From an uncultured Spirochaetaceae bacterium (GTDB lineage Bacteria; Spirochaetota; Spirochaetia; Sphaerochaetales; Sphaerochaetaceae), in contig CALXKU010000023.1 in the NCBI GenBank assembly GCA_944389025.1, positions 1 to 39,580 on the forward strand: a stretch of DNA of 39,580 bases. Direction: 5' to 3'. The stretch's first letter is position 1, and each line of letters begins with the position of its first letter. This document shows positions 31,825 to 39,580 of the stretch, piece after piece. The notes beneath the pieces were generated by a model. That model had not been told where the DNA came from, ran no database searches, and worked only from the letters and a program-made list of their open reading frames with translations. The translations under genes and the position numbers were made by a program.

Positions 31825-33801
31825 CTAGAGCATGTCTACAGGATCTGTATCGATCTCCATCTGCGTCTGGGAGGGAATGTGAAACGAGCTTCTGAGAAGT
31901 TCAAGCACCTTAAGCGTGTATGCAAACTCATCATCGCTGGAGATTATAAGAACATGGTAGCGGTAATAGCCGTTCAACATCTCGATAAGAGCGCTTGTTG
32001 CAGGGTACATCTCAATGCCTTCATGATTGGAGAAATATGGCTGAAGAAAATCCTCAACAGCTTCAGCGGCTCCAGCTGCCCTATCCTCCCTGCGGCTTCT
32101 TATCCTTATATTTACAAGACGTGAATACGGAGGATAGCCCATTCTCCTCCGCTCCTCCATCTCACCATGATAGAACGAGTCCGGATCGTTGAGTTCAACA
32201 GCCCTGATTGCAGGATTTGAGATCTGGCTCGTCTGGATTATCACACGCCCGTCATCCCTGTATCGCCCAACACGCCCGGAGACCTGCTGCAGAAGTTCGA
32301 AAGTACGTTCATTCGCCCTGAAATCAGGGAGGAATATCCCTTGGTCCGCATTTATGACACCCACCAGTGTGGCATTAGGAAAGTTAAGCCCTTTTGCTAT
32401 CATCTGAGTCCCGAGAAGGATATCCACATTCCCCTTTTCGAACTCGGAAAGAACCTGGGAAATATATTTCCTGTCATCCTGGACACTGTCACCGTCAAGA
32501 CGTTTTATGACCGCGAAAGGATAAAGGCTTCTAAGCTCCTCCTCAATCCTCTCGGTACCGAAACCGGAAGAGATGAGGTCATGGCTATGGCAGGAAGGAC
32601 AGACGGAGGGAAGGGGTATAGAGAAGCCGCATGAATGGCATTTGAGTCTTCCTCCGGCCTTATGGTAGGTAAGGCTTACCGAGCAGTTCGGGCATCTTAT
32701 CACCTCTCCACAGCTGTTGCACATCACGCTGTTGGAATATCCCCTTCTGTTCAGAAAGAGTATGACTCCCCTCTTCTTCTCTAGCTCCAGGCTTATCTCA
32801 TCGCGCAGTATCCGGCTTATGTTCCCCTTCTGCCCAAGAGTATTCACTATTCTTATCTCAGGGAAAGCACCCTTTCCAATTCTTCTTGGAAGGCTCAGAG
32901 TCTCGATTCTTCCCTCCCTCATGAGGCGGTAGCTTTCAAAAGAGGGGGTCGCAGAGCCCATTATGAGAGGAGCATCGTTATAACGGCTTCTAAGCTGTGC
33001 AAGCTGCCTGGCATGGTAACGTGGTGAGGAGGAAGACTTATATGAGCTCTCGTGCTCCTCATCCATTATTATGAGCTTCAAATTCTTAAATGGTGCGAAG
33101 ATGGCACTACGGGCACCGATAACTATATCTACATCACCTCTCTTGACAAGCCTTGCGCTCTTAAGGCGCTGAGCCGGGGTAAGGGAGGAGTGAAGAATCT
33201 GTACGCGGGATTTGAAACGGGCACTGACGCTACGTGAAAGCTGCTCCGAAAGCGTTATCTCAGGAACCATGTAAAGAACCTGACCGCCATCTTTTATCGT
33301 CTCCTCAGCAAGACGGAGATATACCTCGCTCTTGCCAGAGCCTGTAACTCCATGGAGAAAGAAGAGAGTTTTCCCTTCCCTTCTCTTCTCATGATACTCC
33401 CGGATCACCCTCTCCTGATCCTCACTGAGGCGTTCAATCGGAGAGAAATCCCCCTCCTCGAAAAAAGGGGCCGCATCACTATCCCTTTTCGCATTCGGAA
33501 CCATAAGGGAAAGACACTGTCCCATCGAGTTCTTGTAAAGATAGCTCATATCACGACTGAGGTGCACGAGCTCGGCGTTTATGACCTCCTCGCTGTCGAT
33601 GACCTTGATTATGCTCTTTATCTCATAGTCACCCTCTGGACGCTCATCACTAACGCTTATAACGAATCCGGTCATTTTTCTGTGATTGAAATTCACACCA
33701 ACCCTTTTATAGAGTACTGACGGGTACTCATTCTCATCATAGGAATAGGTGAATGTACTGTTATATAGAGGAACGGCAAGGGTGACAAGGGCGTATTTCA
33801 A
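31825..33801 (-). CDS. priA: Primosomal protein N' (replication restart helicase)
   Basis: A 658-residue PriA. The N-terminal 3'-DNA-binding domain starts LKYALVTLAVPLYNSTFTY. The helicase has Walker A GVTGSGKSEVYL, the DEEH box IIMDEEHESS and GSATPSFES. The zinc-binding Cys pairs lie in SNSVMCNSCGEVIRCPNC and KCHSCGF...CPSCH. An ATG at 33835-33837 would add 12 residues, but the TTG at 33799-33801 has AGGGAG upstream, overlaps the preceding stop as TTGA and starts where PriA proteins usually do, so I prefer it. It restarts stalled replication forks. Confidence 0.94.
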   Translation of the reverse strand: MKYALVTLAVPLYNSTFTYSYDENEYPSVLYKRVGVNFNHRKMTGFVISVSDERPEGDYEIKSIIKVIDSEEVINAELVHLSRDMSYLYKNSMGQCLSLMVPNAKRDSDAAPFFEEGDFSPIERLSEDQERVIREYHEKRREGKTLFFLHGVTGSGKSEVYLRLAEETIKDGGQVLYMVPEITLSEQLSRSVSARFKSRVQILHSSLTPAQRLKSARLVKRGDVDIVIGARSAIFAPFKNLKLIIMDEEHESSYKSSSSPRYHARQLAQLRSRYNDAPLIMGSATPSFESYRLMREGRIETLSLPRRIGKGAFPEIRIVNTLGQKGNISRILRDEISLELEKKRGVILFLNRRGYSNSVMCNSCGEVIRCPNCSVSLTYHKAGGRLKCHSCGFSIPLPSVCPSCHSHDLISSGFGTERIEEELRSLYPFAVIKRLDGDSVQDDRKYISQVLSEFEKGNVDILLGTQMIAKGLNFPNATLVGVINADQGIFLPDFRANERTFELLQQVSGRVGRYRDDGRVIIQTSQISNPAIRAVELNDPDSFYHGEMEERRRMGYPPYSRLVNIRIRSRREDRAAGAAEAVEDFLQPYFSNHEGIEMYPATSALIEMLNGYYRYHVLIISSDDEFAYTLKVLELLRSSFHIPSQTQMEIDTDPVDML

Positions 33802-34460
33802 CCTATCGCTCTCCCTATCGCCTTGAGGTCTTCCCATACAGCCCTCTTAAAAGAGGGGTTATCTATGCATTCCCTCTGCGAGTATGTCACATAAGTGCGT
33901 ATTCCATTGACTTTGTAACTCTTTTTTGCCGCCCTTATCTCCTCATACGGCTTATCGGTACGGAGAATGTAATGTGCCAAGTCCATTCCGAAAAGAATCA
34001 TCAGAGAAGGTGAAAAACGGGACATGTCATCCTTAAGGAAATTCCTGCATCGATCCGCATACTCCGCACTAAGAGATGATGAGGGGCACTTAAGGAGTGA
34101 GACAAGAGCGCGCTTCGAGCGTGAAAGGGAGATTGCAGCCATCTGCTTCTCATACATCTCTTCGGCATCGGGAGCAAGCAGACTGCCGCTCATCTCAGGA
34201 AATGCTATGACAGAAAGCACCTCGGCATGAGTCGGGTTGAAATAGAAAATATCGGCATGCCTTGACTCCCAAAGCGGACAGGCATGGCAGTTCTGCGGAC
34301 TCAGAGCATCCCTCTCCCTTACCGTTTTTCCACTATTCAAACTCTTCTCTTTTAGAATGTATTCATATACGCCACTCTCTCCAAGAGGGTCTGAGAATGC
34401 CCTCTCAGCCTCATCTCTCAGTTCCAGCAGCGCTTCCATGCTCTCTTTCAAACCACTCAT
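33798..34460 (-). CDS. Degenerate uracil-DNA glycosylase-like protein
   Basis: A 220-residue protein related to family 4/5 UDG proteins. The N-terminal CxxCPL Fe-S motif is present (NCHACPLWESR, Cys58 and Cys61), as is a second Cys pair at 125 and 138 (KCPSSSLSAEYADRC), consistent with a [4Fe-4S] cluster. The catalytic GEAPG loop expected after the first motif is absent (VLSVIAFPEMSGSLL there). Its activity is therefore doubtful. AGGAC precedes the ATG. It overlaps truA by 50 nt and priA by 4 nt. Confidence 0.65.
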   Translation of the reverse strand: MSGLKESMEALLELRDEAERAFSDPLGESGVYEYILKEKSLNSGKTVRERDALSPQNCHACPLWESRHADIFYFNPTHAEVLSVIAFPEMSGSLLAPDAEEMYEKQMAAISLSRSKRALVSLLKCPSSSLSAEYADRCRNFLKDDMSRFSPSLMILFGMDLAHYILRTDKPYEEIRAAKKSYKVNGIRTYVTYSQRECIDNPSFKRAVWEDLKAIGRAIG

Positions 34461-35274
34461 ACTTCGTCCTGTCGTAACTCACATCAGCCAGATACAGCCC
34501 ATCAGAAGGTGCCGTCTTATGGACCAAAGACCTGTCCCGGCTCTCAAGAATCTCAGAGAACGAGTGCTCATCCATATCCTTTGAAAGGAATGACAGCATC
34601 GTCCCGACCATGCTTCTCACCTGATGATATAAAAAGGCGTTGCCTGCGACACGGTAGCGCAGAACAGGGTAGCCGTAAATATCCTCACTCTCATCCCATC
34701 TTGATACGTATATGTCCCGCATCTTTGACAGGCTTTTATCCCGGGCAGATGAGAATGTTGTGAAATCATGCGTTCCCTCGAGAATGGAGGAGAGCGCATT
34801 CATACGCTCAAGGGGATAGAATCTCCTTACAGGGGTAATGCGCCCTTCATCGAAAGGAAGCATGTCCTCCATATTTTTTATAAGATACCAGTACTCTCTG
34901 CTCTCGGTTGAGAAGCGTGCGTGAAAATCGGGGCCGACCTCATCACTCGAGAGTATCCTTATAGTTTTCGGCAGATGTGTATTGAGGATGATTCTGAACT
35001 TATCAGGGGCGATATTGCTGAAAGTGTCGAAATGAGCCGCCTGACGGAGTGCGTGCACGCCACTATCGGTACGTCCGGAACCGAATAGCGTTATCTCCTC
35101 GCCCAGTATCCCGCCAAGTGTCCTCTCTATCTCCTCCTGCACGGTCCTCTCCCCATCCTGCCTCTGCCAGCCGGAAAAGGATGTACCATCATAGGAGATG
35201 AAAAGCCTTATACGGTGCTCCCCCTCTTCAAGCCCCTTGAATGCGCTTGGTCTCCTCCAGTCAGCTCTTGCCAT
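34411..35274 (-). CDS. truA: tRNA pseudouridine(38-40) synthase
   Basis: A 287-residue pseudouridine synthase acting on the tRNA anticodon arm. The catalytic Asp70 is in GSGRTDSGVHAL; FISYDGTSFSGWQRQ and YRVAGNAFLYHQVRSMVG are the other conserved blocks. The upstream TTG at 35277 is possible, but ATG 35272-35274 is preferred. Its start overlaps the acpS end by 14 nt. Confidence 0.95.
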   Translation of the reverse strand: MARADWRRPSAFKGLEEGEHRIRLFISYDGTSFSGWQRQDGERTVQEEIERTLGGILGEEITLFGSGRTDSGVHALRQAAHFDTFSNIAPDKFRIILNTHLPKTIRILSSDEVGPDFHARFSTESREYWYLIKNMEDMLPFDEGRITPVRRFYPLERMNALSSILEGTHDFTTFSSARDKSLSKMRDIYVSRWDESEDIYGYPVLRYRVAGNAFLYHQVRSMVGTMLSFLSKDMDEHSFSEILESRDRSLVHKTAPSDGLYLADVSYDRTKYEWFEREHGSAAGTER

Positions 35275-35617
35275 CAATCACCACCATTGCAACAGAGTAA
35301 GAGTGCTCATGACTTATTGAGAGGAATATCTTGCCCTCTTTCACAAGGCTCTCTATTTTCTCATTCCTCACGATATAAGGCTTTCCCGCATCATCCTCAG
35401 CTATCTCAACCTCCCGGGCCGTGATACCTGAGAAACCAGTGCCAAGAGCTTTGACGAAAGCCTCCTTTGAGGCAAAACGTGAGGAAAAATACTCCTCTTT
35501 CGAAAGTGAGGGAGCCCCTGAGAGCTCAGAATCAGTGAAAATCCTTCTCAGAAATGCCTCTTCCTTCCCCTTGAATCTGACGTTCTCAACGATATCTATA
35601 CCGATTCCCCTGACCAT
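35261..35617 (-). CDS. acpS: Holo-[acyl-carrier-protein] synthase
   Basis: A 118-residue phosphopantetheinyl transferase that activates acyl carrier protein. The Mg2+-binding GIGIDIVEN and FASKEAFVKALGTGF motifs are intact. The start region has GTG 35623, ATG 35620 and ATG 35617 in tandem; GGGAG at + 35625-35629 gives a 7-nt spacing to the last, which I use. The start is at the YbbR stop (TGATGATG). Confidence 0.95.
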   Translation of the reverse strand: MVRGIGIDIVENVRFKGKEEAFLRRIFTDSELSGAPSLSKEEYFSSRFASKEAFVKALGTGFSGITAREVEIAEDDAGKPYIVRNEKIESLVKEGKIFLSISHEHSYSVAMVVIDGKS

Positions 35618-35619
35618 CA

Positions 35620-36009
35620 TCACTCTCCCGAGGAGAAAAGAATCCTTACGGATGACGGTTCGGCCTTGACGCTTATGCTGCTTTTCCTGAACACATCCTG
35701 ATTGAAATCGAGGACCACAGGCACGCGTGCGATTCCAGAATTGTTAACGAATGAGAAATCGGCATACGCCTTAACAAGGGATGGATCCACAAGATAGATC
35801 ACATCCTCGCTTCCGCTGATAACGATTTCCACAGTCTCAGGGACAAGGGACTCCGCGACAAGATTATCAGGAAGGCTTACATCAAGAGGTATCGTGACTA
35901 CCCTGTTGGATATGTTTGAAAACTCCACGACAAGAACGACGCCAATTGCCAGGAGGAAAGAGAAGATCTTTGGTCCCCAAGAAGAGAAAATCTTGATATT
36001 CTGCTTCAT
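35620..36009 (-). CDS. YbbR-domain protein (CdaR-like)
   Basis: A 129-residue protein with one N-terminal membrane helix (IFSFLLAIGVVLVVEFS) and a single extracytoplasmic YbbR domain (VTIPLDVSLPDNLV, VEIVISGSEDVIYLV). In Firmicutes, CdaR with several YbbR domains controls the cyclase CdaA. Here there is only about one copy, a short version. It follows cdaA by 9 nt, with GGGGG as ribosome site. Regulation of c-di-AMP synthesis is inferred from this pairing. Confidence 0.85.
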   Translation of the reverse strand: MKQNIKIFSSWGPKIFSFLLAIGVVLVVEFSNISNRVVTIPLDVSLPDNLVAESLVPETVEIVISGSEDVIYLVDPSLVKAYADFSFVNNSGIARVPVVLDFNQDVFRKSSISVKAEPSSVRILFSSGE

Positions 36010-36018
36010 AATGCCCCC

Positions 36019-36855
36019 TTAGCCCTGACTCTCGGCACTCTCGCCACCCGAGGGTGCCTGTTCCTTGATCTCAGATGGAAGTATGTCACGATATGTGAAA
36101 AGTGCAAGCAGCACCCTCTTTATCGTCTCATTCGAAAGATCGTAATAGACGTTAGCATTGTATGCCAAGCTGATAGCACCCGTCTCCTCAGATACAACAA
36201 TCACAACCGCATCGCTTACTTCCGCAAGCCCGAGAGCAGCCCTGTGTCTTGTTCCAAAGCTCGCCTTTATACCCGACTGCTCACTAAGAGGCAGATAGCA
36301 TGCTGCATATGTTATTCTTCCCCCCTGCACCACACACGCACCGTCATGAAGAGGTGTATCGTGATCGAATATTGTGAGAATCAGGGTGGAAGAGAGATCA
36401 GCATTGAGTTTCGTTCCAGAATCAAGCACGCTCTTTATATCTATATGGCGAGGAAAGACAATGAGGGCTCCCCTCTTCTTCTCAACCAGAATATTGCATG
36501 CATTGAGTATCGAGTCTATCTGCTCTCCCGTCGTCTGCTGTCCTATTCTGAAGAACCTTCTCTTCTTTATGAACGACATGGAGAAAGCTCTTCTGAGCTC
36601 AGGATGATAGAAGACAAAGAGGAGCATCAGGAACGGCATGAAAAGCTCCTGCATTATGAACACAAGGACATCAAGAGACAGAAGATAGCAGATGGAATAG
36701 CCTATTGCAAAATAGAGCAGCACCATCACAAGCTGCTTCGCCTTGCTCTGATCAAGAGCCACATATACCCTGTAAAATATGAATGCCAGGATCATGGTCT
36801 CCGCAAGCAGTCTCAAATAATCCATCGCATCCAGACTTGAAAGAACTTCAAGCAT
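36019..36855 (-). CDS. cdaA: Diadenylate cyclase (c-di-AMP synthase)
   Basis: A 278-residue membrane cyclase. Three N-terminal helices (to about residue 85) precede the DisA_N-type cyclase domain. That domain carries DTPLHDGACVV (DGA motif), FGTRHRAALGL (RHR motif) and VSEETGAIS. It makes c-di-AMP from two ATP. A TTG lies one codon before the ATG at 36853-36855, which has AGGAGAG upstream. The arrangement cdaA-ybbR is the conserved cda operon core; glpK upstream is unusual company. A Pro/Gly/Ser-rich tail (APSGGESAESQG) ends the protein. Confidence 0.96.
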   Translation of the reverse strand: MLEVLSSLDAMDYLRLLAETMILAFIFYRVYVALDQSKAKQLVMVLLYFAIGYSICYLLSLDVLVFIMQELFMPFLMLLFVFYHPELRRAFSMSFIKKRRFFRIGQQTTGEQIDSILNACNILVEKKRGALIVFPRHIDIKSVLDSGTKLNADLSSTLILTIFDHDTPLHDGACVVQGGRITYAACYLPLSEQSGIKASFGTRHRAALGLAEVSDAVVIVVSEETGAISLAYNANVYYDLSNETIKRVLLALFTYRDILPSEIKEQAPSGGESAESQG

Positions 36856-36874
36856 CAAGCTTCTCTCCTATCGG

Positions 36875-38368
36875 CTAGAGCCAGTCAAGCGTCCTGGCAA
36901 CCGCCTTCTTCCAGAATCCTACCTTTTTTTCCCTCTCCTTGTCATCCATGGTCGGAGTCCATCTGAGCTGTTCACGCCAATGAGAGGAAAGCTCATCTGT
37001 GTTTTTCCAGATTCCAACGCTCAGCCCTGCCGCATATGCAGCACCTAGTGCAGTGGTCTCAACAATCTGCGGCCGTATTACGGGAACACCCAGGATATCG
37101 CTCTGGAAAGCCATGAGGGGACCGGAATTTGTCATTCCTCCATCCACCTTGAGGCTGCTTAGATTAATGCCTGAATCCTCAGCCATGGCATTGAAGATAT
37201 CATAAGCCTGGAAAGCGGTAGATTCAAGCACCGCACGGCATATGTGAGCCCTCGTGGCAAAGCCTGTGAGGCCTGCGATCACACCACGGGCATCGCTCCT
37301 CCAGTAAGGTGCGAATAGACCGGCAAAAGCGGGAACTATGTACACCCCAGCAGAATCAGGCACTGACTCGGCAAGCGAATCAAGCTCCTTTGCGTTCTTA
37401 ACCATTTTGAGATTATCACGTGTCCACTGTACAAGAGAGCCAGCAACCGCAACCGATCCTTCAAGCGCATAAACCGGTGCCTCCCCCTCTTTCCTGTAAG
37501 CGACAGTGGAAAGCAGGCCATTACTGCTTAAAAAGAGCTCATTACCGGTATTTGATAGCATGAAGCATCCTGTTCCGTAGGTACATTTGCTCTCGCCCTT
37601 TTTAAAGCAGGCCTGTCCGAAAAGCGCCGCCTGCTGGTCCCCAAGGATTCCGCAAAGCGGTATTGATGCTCCGAATGGACCCTTCTCATCCGTATAGCCG
37701 TAAATAAGACCGGTTGATGAGACGATCTGAGGAAGATTGATCTCATCGATATCGAAAAGGGAAAGCATCTCCGCATCCCACTTCAGCGTCCTTATGTTCA
37801 TCAGCATATAACGGCTGGCATTCGTTACATCGGTCACGCATTTACCCGTGAGCTTATACGCTAGGTATGCGTCCATCGTGGCATAGCATAGATCCGGATT
37901 CTTGTTCATTGCTCTTACTTTCGGAGCATTTTCGATTAAATACCTTATCTTGCTCGCACTGAAATACGGGCTGTAAAGAAGTCCCGTCTTCTCCCTTATG
38001 AAACTCTCGGGAACCTCGTTTCTCATCCTGTCTATGATTTCTGATCCCCTGAGATCCTGCCAGACGACCGCATTATGGAGTTTCTTACCGCTCTTTCTTG
38101 AGAACGGCACTACGGTCTCCCTCTGATTTGTTATTCCGACAGCCTTGATTGCAGAGCCCTCGATTCCCGCCTTCTCAATTGCATCCCTTATGACATGCTC
38201 GGTGTTTCTCCATATCTCATCCGGATCATGCTCAACCCAGCCTGGACGGGGGAATATCTGGCGATGCTCTTTCTGTGAGGATGATACTACCGAACCCTCG
38301 TTATCAAAAATTATGAATCGGGTGCTTGTCGTCCCCTGATCTATCGCACCCACATATTCCTTTCTCAT
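36875..38368 (-). CDS. glpK: Glycerol kinase
   Basis: A 497-residue FGGY kinase that converts glycerol to glycerol-3-phosphate with ATP. It has GAIDQGTTSTRFIIFD, RETVVPFSRKSGKKLHNAVV, NITNQRET-type VGITNQRETV, GILGDQQAALFGQACF, KCTYGTGCFMLSN and the C-terminal KVDGGMTNSGPLMAFQSD. The frame is open to 38467, but ATG 38366-38368 follows GGAAGG and gives the usual length. It has its own promoter at 38390-38419. Its stop is 19 nt before cdaA, with no terminator visible between them. It could feed G3P into lipid synthesis. Confidence 0.97.
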   Translation of the reverse strand: MRKEYVGAIDQGTTSTRFIIFDNEGSVVSSSQKEHRQIFPRPGWVEHDPDEIWRNTEHVIRDAIEKAGIEGSAIKAVGITNQRETVVPFSRKSGKKLHNAVVWQDLRGSEIIDRMRNEVPESFIREKTGLLYSPYFSASKIRYLIENAPKVRAMNKNPDLCYATMDAYLAYKLTGKCVTDVTNASRYMLMNIRTLKWDAEMLSLFDIDEINLPQIVSSTGLIYGYTDEKGPFGASIPLCGILGDQQAALFGQACFKKGESKCTYGTGCFMLSNTGNELFLSSNGLLSTVAYRKEGEAPVYALEGSVAVAGSLVQWTRDNLKMVKNAKELDSLAESVPDSAGVYIVPAFAGLFAPYWRSDARGVIAGLTGFATRAHICRAVLESTAFQAYDIFNAMAEDSGINLSSLKVDGGMTNSGPLMAFQSDILGVPVIRPQIVETTALGAAYAAGLSVGIWKNTDELSSHWREQLRWTPTMDDKEREKKVGFWKKAVARTLDWL

Positions 38369-38389
38369 ATTTCCTTCCTTTTTTTGAAA

Positions 38390-38419
38390 ATTATAAGGCA
38401 GGGAAAAAGGAATAGGCAA
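38390..38419 (-). promoter_or_regulatory. glpK promoter
   Basis: On the minus strand TTGCCT (+ 38414-38419), an 18-nt spacer and TATAAT (+ 38390-38395) lie 21 nt upstream of the glpK ATG, directly after the terminator of the PepSY gene. It probably drives the long downstream run of genes too. Confidence 0.75.
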
Positions 38420-38420
38420 C

Positions 38421-38442
38421 AAAAAAGGGGCACGCGGCCCCT
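38421..38442 (-). terminator. Terminator of the PepSY gene
   Basis: On the minus strand AGGGGC pairs with GCCCCT around CGCGT (+ 38426-38442), followed by six Ts. It starts 8 nt after the stop codon. Confidence 0.85.
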
Positions 38443-38450
38443 CACTGTGA

Positions 38451-39179
38451 TTAGTACCACCTGTCAAGTTCTTCCTGGTAGGAAGTTAGATCTCCGGTTA
38501 CGGCATCGATCTCAACCTCGTATTCGATTCCATCGCTGTATGCCTTTGCCTCATAGCTGTAACGGCCATCATCGTAGTCTCTCTCGAACCTTGATATCCT
38601 TACACCCTCAGGAAGATATGAGGAGATGATCCTCTCAGCCTCAGACCTCTCAAGGACCTTGGCATCCCTTCCGGCTCTCCTGATGCCCCTCTTCTCGAGG
38701 CTGTAGGAGAGAATCTCTCCATCCTCTGAAATCTCATACTCATAGTGGAAATCACCATAGGTGAATTCGATTTCATAGAGCATGATTCCGTCATCCCTGT
38801 CAGCCTTAGCCCTGATTCTGCCAACCTCATCCTCTGAGAGTCCTGCATTCTCAAGAGCAATCATTACTGCATCATCCCTGCTAAGATCGGAGATGAACCC
38901 ACCATTTCTGATTCTCTCTGCCTCGCTGTCGTATGAGAGGATTGTTCCATCTGAGAGTGCGATCTCATAGTCATACTCGACTCCATCGGCATAGAATTCG
39001 ACGTCGTAAACCCTCTCTCCATTCTCCCAGTCAAGACTGCTTCTCATATAGTGGACACTCTCCGCACTGACCCCGCTATCTCTAAGTGCTATATCCTCAG
39101 CCTCAGACCTTGTAACATCCGCAAAAAGCGCAACAGAGACGAAAACCATAATCATTAAAACTAAAATCTTCTTTTTCAT
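38451..39179 (-). CDS. Secreted protein with three PepSY-like domains
   Basis: A 242-residue exported protein. Residues 1-20 are a signal peptide (KILVLMIMVFVSVALFA). Three similar units follow, at about 21-85, 98-160 and 175-242. Each has an Asp/Glu-rich helix (SEAEDIALRDSGVS, SRDDAVMIALENAGLSEDEV, SEAERIISSYLPEGV) and a beta hairpin (YDVEFYADGVEYDYEI, YEIEFTYGDFHYEYEI, YEAKAYSDGIEYEVEI), the PepSY pattern. The third unit ends ...IDAVTGDLTSY. AGGAG precedes the ATG. PepSY domains often inhibit proteases or modulate signalling; no such partner is visible in the window. It is strongly acidic. Confidence 0.8.
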   Translation of the reverse strand: MKKKILVLMIMVFVSVALFADVTRSEAEDIALRDSGVSAESVHYMRSSLDWENGERVYDVEFYADGVEYDYEIALSDGTILSYDSEAERIRNGGFISDLSRDDAVMIALENAGLSEDEVGRIRAKADRDDGIMLYEIEFTYGDFHYEYEISEDGEILSYSLEKRGIRRAGRDAKVLERSEAERIISSYLPEGVRISRFERDYDDGRYSYEAKAYSDGIEYEVEIDAVTGDLTSYQEELDRWY

Positions 39180-39315
39180 TTTTTTCTCCTCGTATGGCTA
39201 CATGTTAAGAAAGAAAGATTAGAAGAAAATTAAAATTTGATTTTTTTCAAAGTTTTTAAGGTGAATATAGTTCATACATCATTCTTTCCCATCGCTTATC
39301 GGGAAGGTAACTAAA

Positions 39316-39462
39316 ATGATTGATGACCTCGAGACGAAAGAGGATGGAACAAAAAACTGTAAGCTCACCAGATTCCTTGTGTCTCCCGTAAAATACCCCC
39401 ATGTTTTTATATTTTTGAGAATGTACTATATTTGTGCTATTCTAATAGAAAGGAAAGTCTAA
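39316..39462 (+). CDS. Possible small ORF, unrecognised
   Basis: ATG 39316 has GGAAGG 8 nt upstream and opens a 48-residue frame (MIDDLETKEDGTKN...), ending in a TAA that overlaps the next ATG as TAATG. I do not recognise it. The second half is very hydrophobic and overlaps the promoter-like sequence for the next frame. It may be chance. Confidence 0.2.
   Translation: MIDDLETKEDGTKNCKLTRFLVSPVKYPHVFIFLRMYYICAILIERKV
39415..39443 (+). promoter_or_regulatory. Candidate promoter of the DUF4160-type start
   Basis: TTGAGA (39415-39420), a 17-nt spacer and TATTCT (39438-39443) lie about 20 nt before ATG 39462; AAAGGAAAG then serves as ribosome site. Confidence 0.5.
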
Positions 39463-39533
39463 TGCCAGAATTAAGTCGTTTTTATGGGATTGTCATTAAA
39501 ATGCTTTATAAAAGTTGCCGCAAGAAAACCTGA
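39462..39533 (+). pseudogene. Truncated DUF4160-type gene start
   Basis: ATG 39462 begins MPELSRFYGIVIKM, the highly recognisable N-terminus of DUF4160 proteins, which normally continue with a short HNPPHxH block. Here the match ends after 14 codons, and the frame closes 9 codons later (LYKSCRKKT, then TGA at 39531-39533). Promoter and ribosome site look intact, so the loss is internal: a deletion or fusion, not promoter decay. Confidence 0.65.
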
Positions 39534-39580
39534 CAGGCTAGTCCTGCAGGATGAATGCGGCAGCAATCATTTCACTTTGT
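39484..39580 (+). CDS. Partial ORF running off the right edge
   Basis: The +1 frame relative to the DUF4160 start is open from ATG 39484 to the window end and reads smoothly (VAARKPDRLVLQDECGSNHF). It may be the real continuation of a frameshifted or fused gene. I do not recognise the family. Confidence 0.35.
   Translation, partial: MGLSLKCFIKVAARKPDRLVLQDECGSNHFTL

Noticed and set aside
36244-36840. 198-codon plus-strand ORF opposite cdaA
   Set aside because: It overlaps the cyclase domain and membrane helices in antisense and shows no recognisable motifs.
36875-38467. Extended N-terminus of GlpK (33 extra residues)
   Set aside because: The extension runs through the promoter and is Pro-rich and unlike any GlpK; ATG 38368 has a good ribosome site and gives the family length.

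Overview
The window most resembles a diderm, fermentative bacterium of the Spirochaetota (Sphaerochaetaceae/Treponema-like). The grounds are a solute-binding protein with an SAGAKEE-type processed N-terminus, RND/MMPL and patatin-barrel outer-envelope proteins, a c-di-AMP cyclase operon, two diacylglycerol-type glycosyltransferases and a two-subunit Fe-S fumarase. The phylum is an inference from memory of these families; no rRNA is present to settle it.

Left part (1-10.7 kb): an accessory-rich stretch. It holds an AAA-ATPase/PD-(D/E)XK protein, a RelB/PIN-type toxin-antitoxin pair, an MMPL/RND exporter, an MGDG-synthase-like glycosyltransferase, a tRNA-Pro(CGG), a GT4 glycosyltransferase, a Fic protein and a discoidin-fold protein. 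The TA pair and the fic gene each lie between a truncated, diverged copy of the left end of the right-hand neighbour and the intact neighbour. This suggests a repeated mode of cargo insertion.

Middle (10.9-15.9 kb): a UgpAEB-like ABC importer (two permeases and a binding protein, no ATPase) is followed by a TIM-barrel isomerase/epimerase. A convergent MerR regulator with a four-Cys cluster and a RadC protein come next.

Histidine block (15.9-23.6 kb, minus strand): a complete hisGDCBHAFI operon in the Escherichia coli order, with fused hisB and hisIE and most junctions overlapping. A pentapeptide-repeat gene is nested into the 3' end of hisIE. Upstream of hisG I find an unannotated 15-residue leader peptide, MRNAKRHHHHFYFPL. 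It is followed by mutually exclusive antiterminator and terminator hairpins, forming a ribosome-mediated histidine attenuator. A run of about eight 11-bp AT-rich repeats lies further upstream.

Right part (23.8-39.2 kb): a DUF308 membrane protein and a YjjG-like HAD hydrolase are transcribed divergently. Then comes a long minus-strand run: glpK, cdaA, a ybbR-like gene, acpS, truA, a degenerate UDG-like gene, priA, def, fmt, a patatin/barrel protein, a radical SAM protein, the two fumarase subunits and an FKBP lipoprotein. Most of these genes overlap or are a few bases apart. glpK has its own clear promoter just after the terminator of an upstream secreted triple-PepSY protein. The right edge carries a truncated DUF4160-type gene start.

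Functionally, the window links glycerol or glycerol-phosphate uptake and phosphorylation (Ugp-like importer, GlpK) with envelope glycolipid assembly, histidine biosynthesis under leader-peptide control, c-di-AMP signalling and translation or DNA-repair housekeeping.
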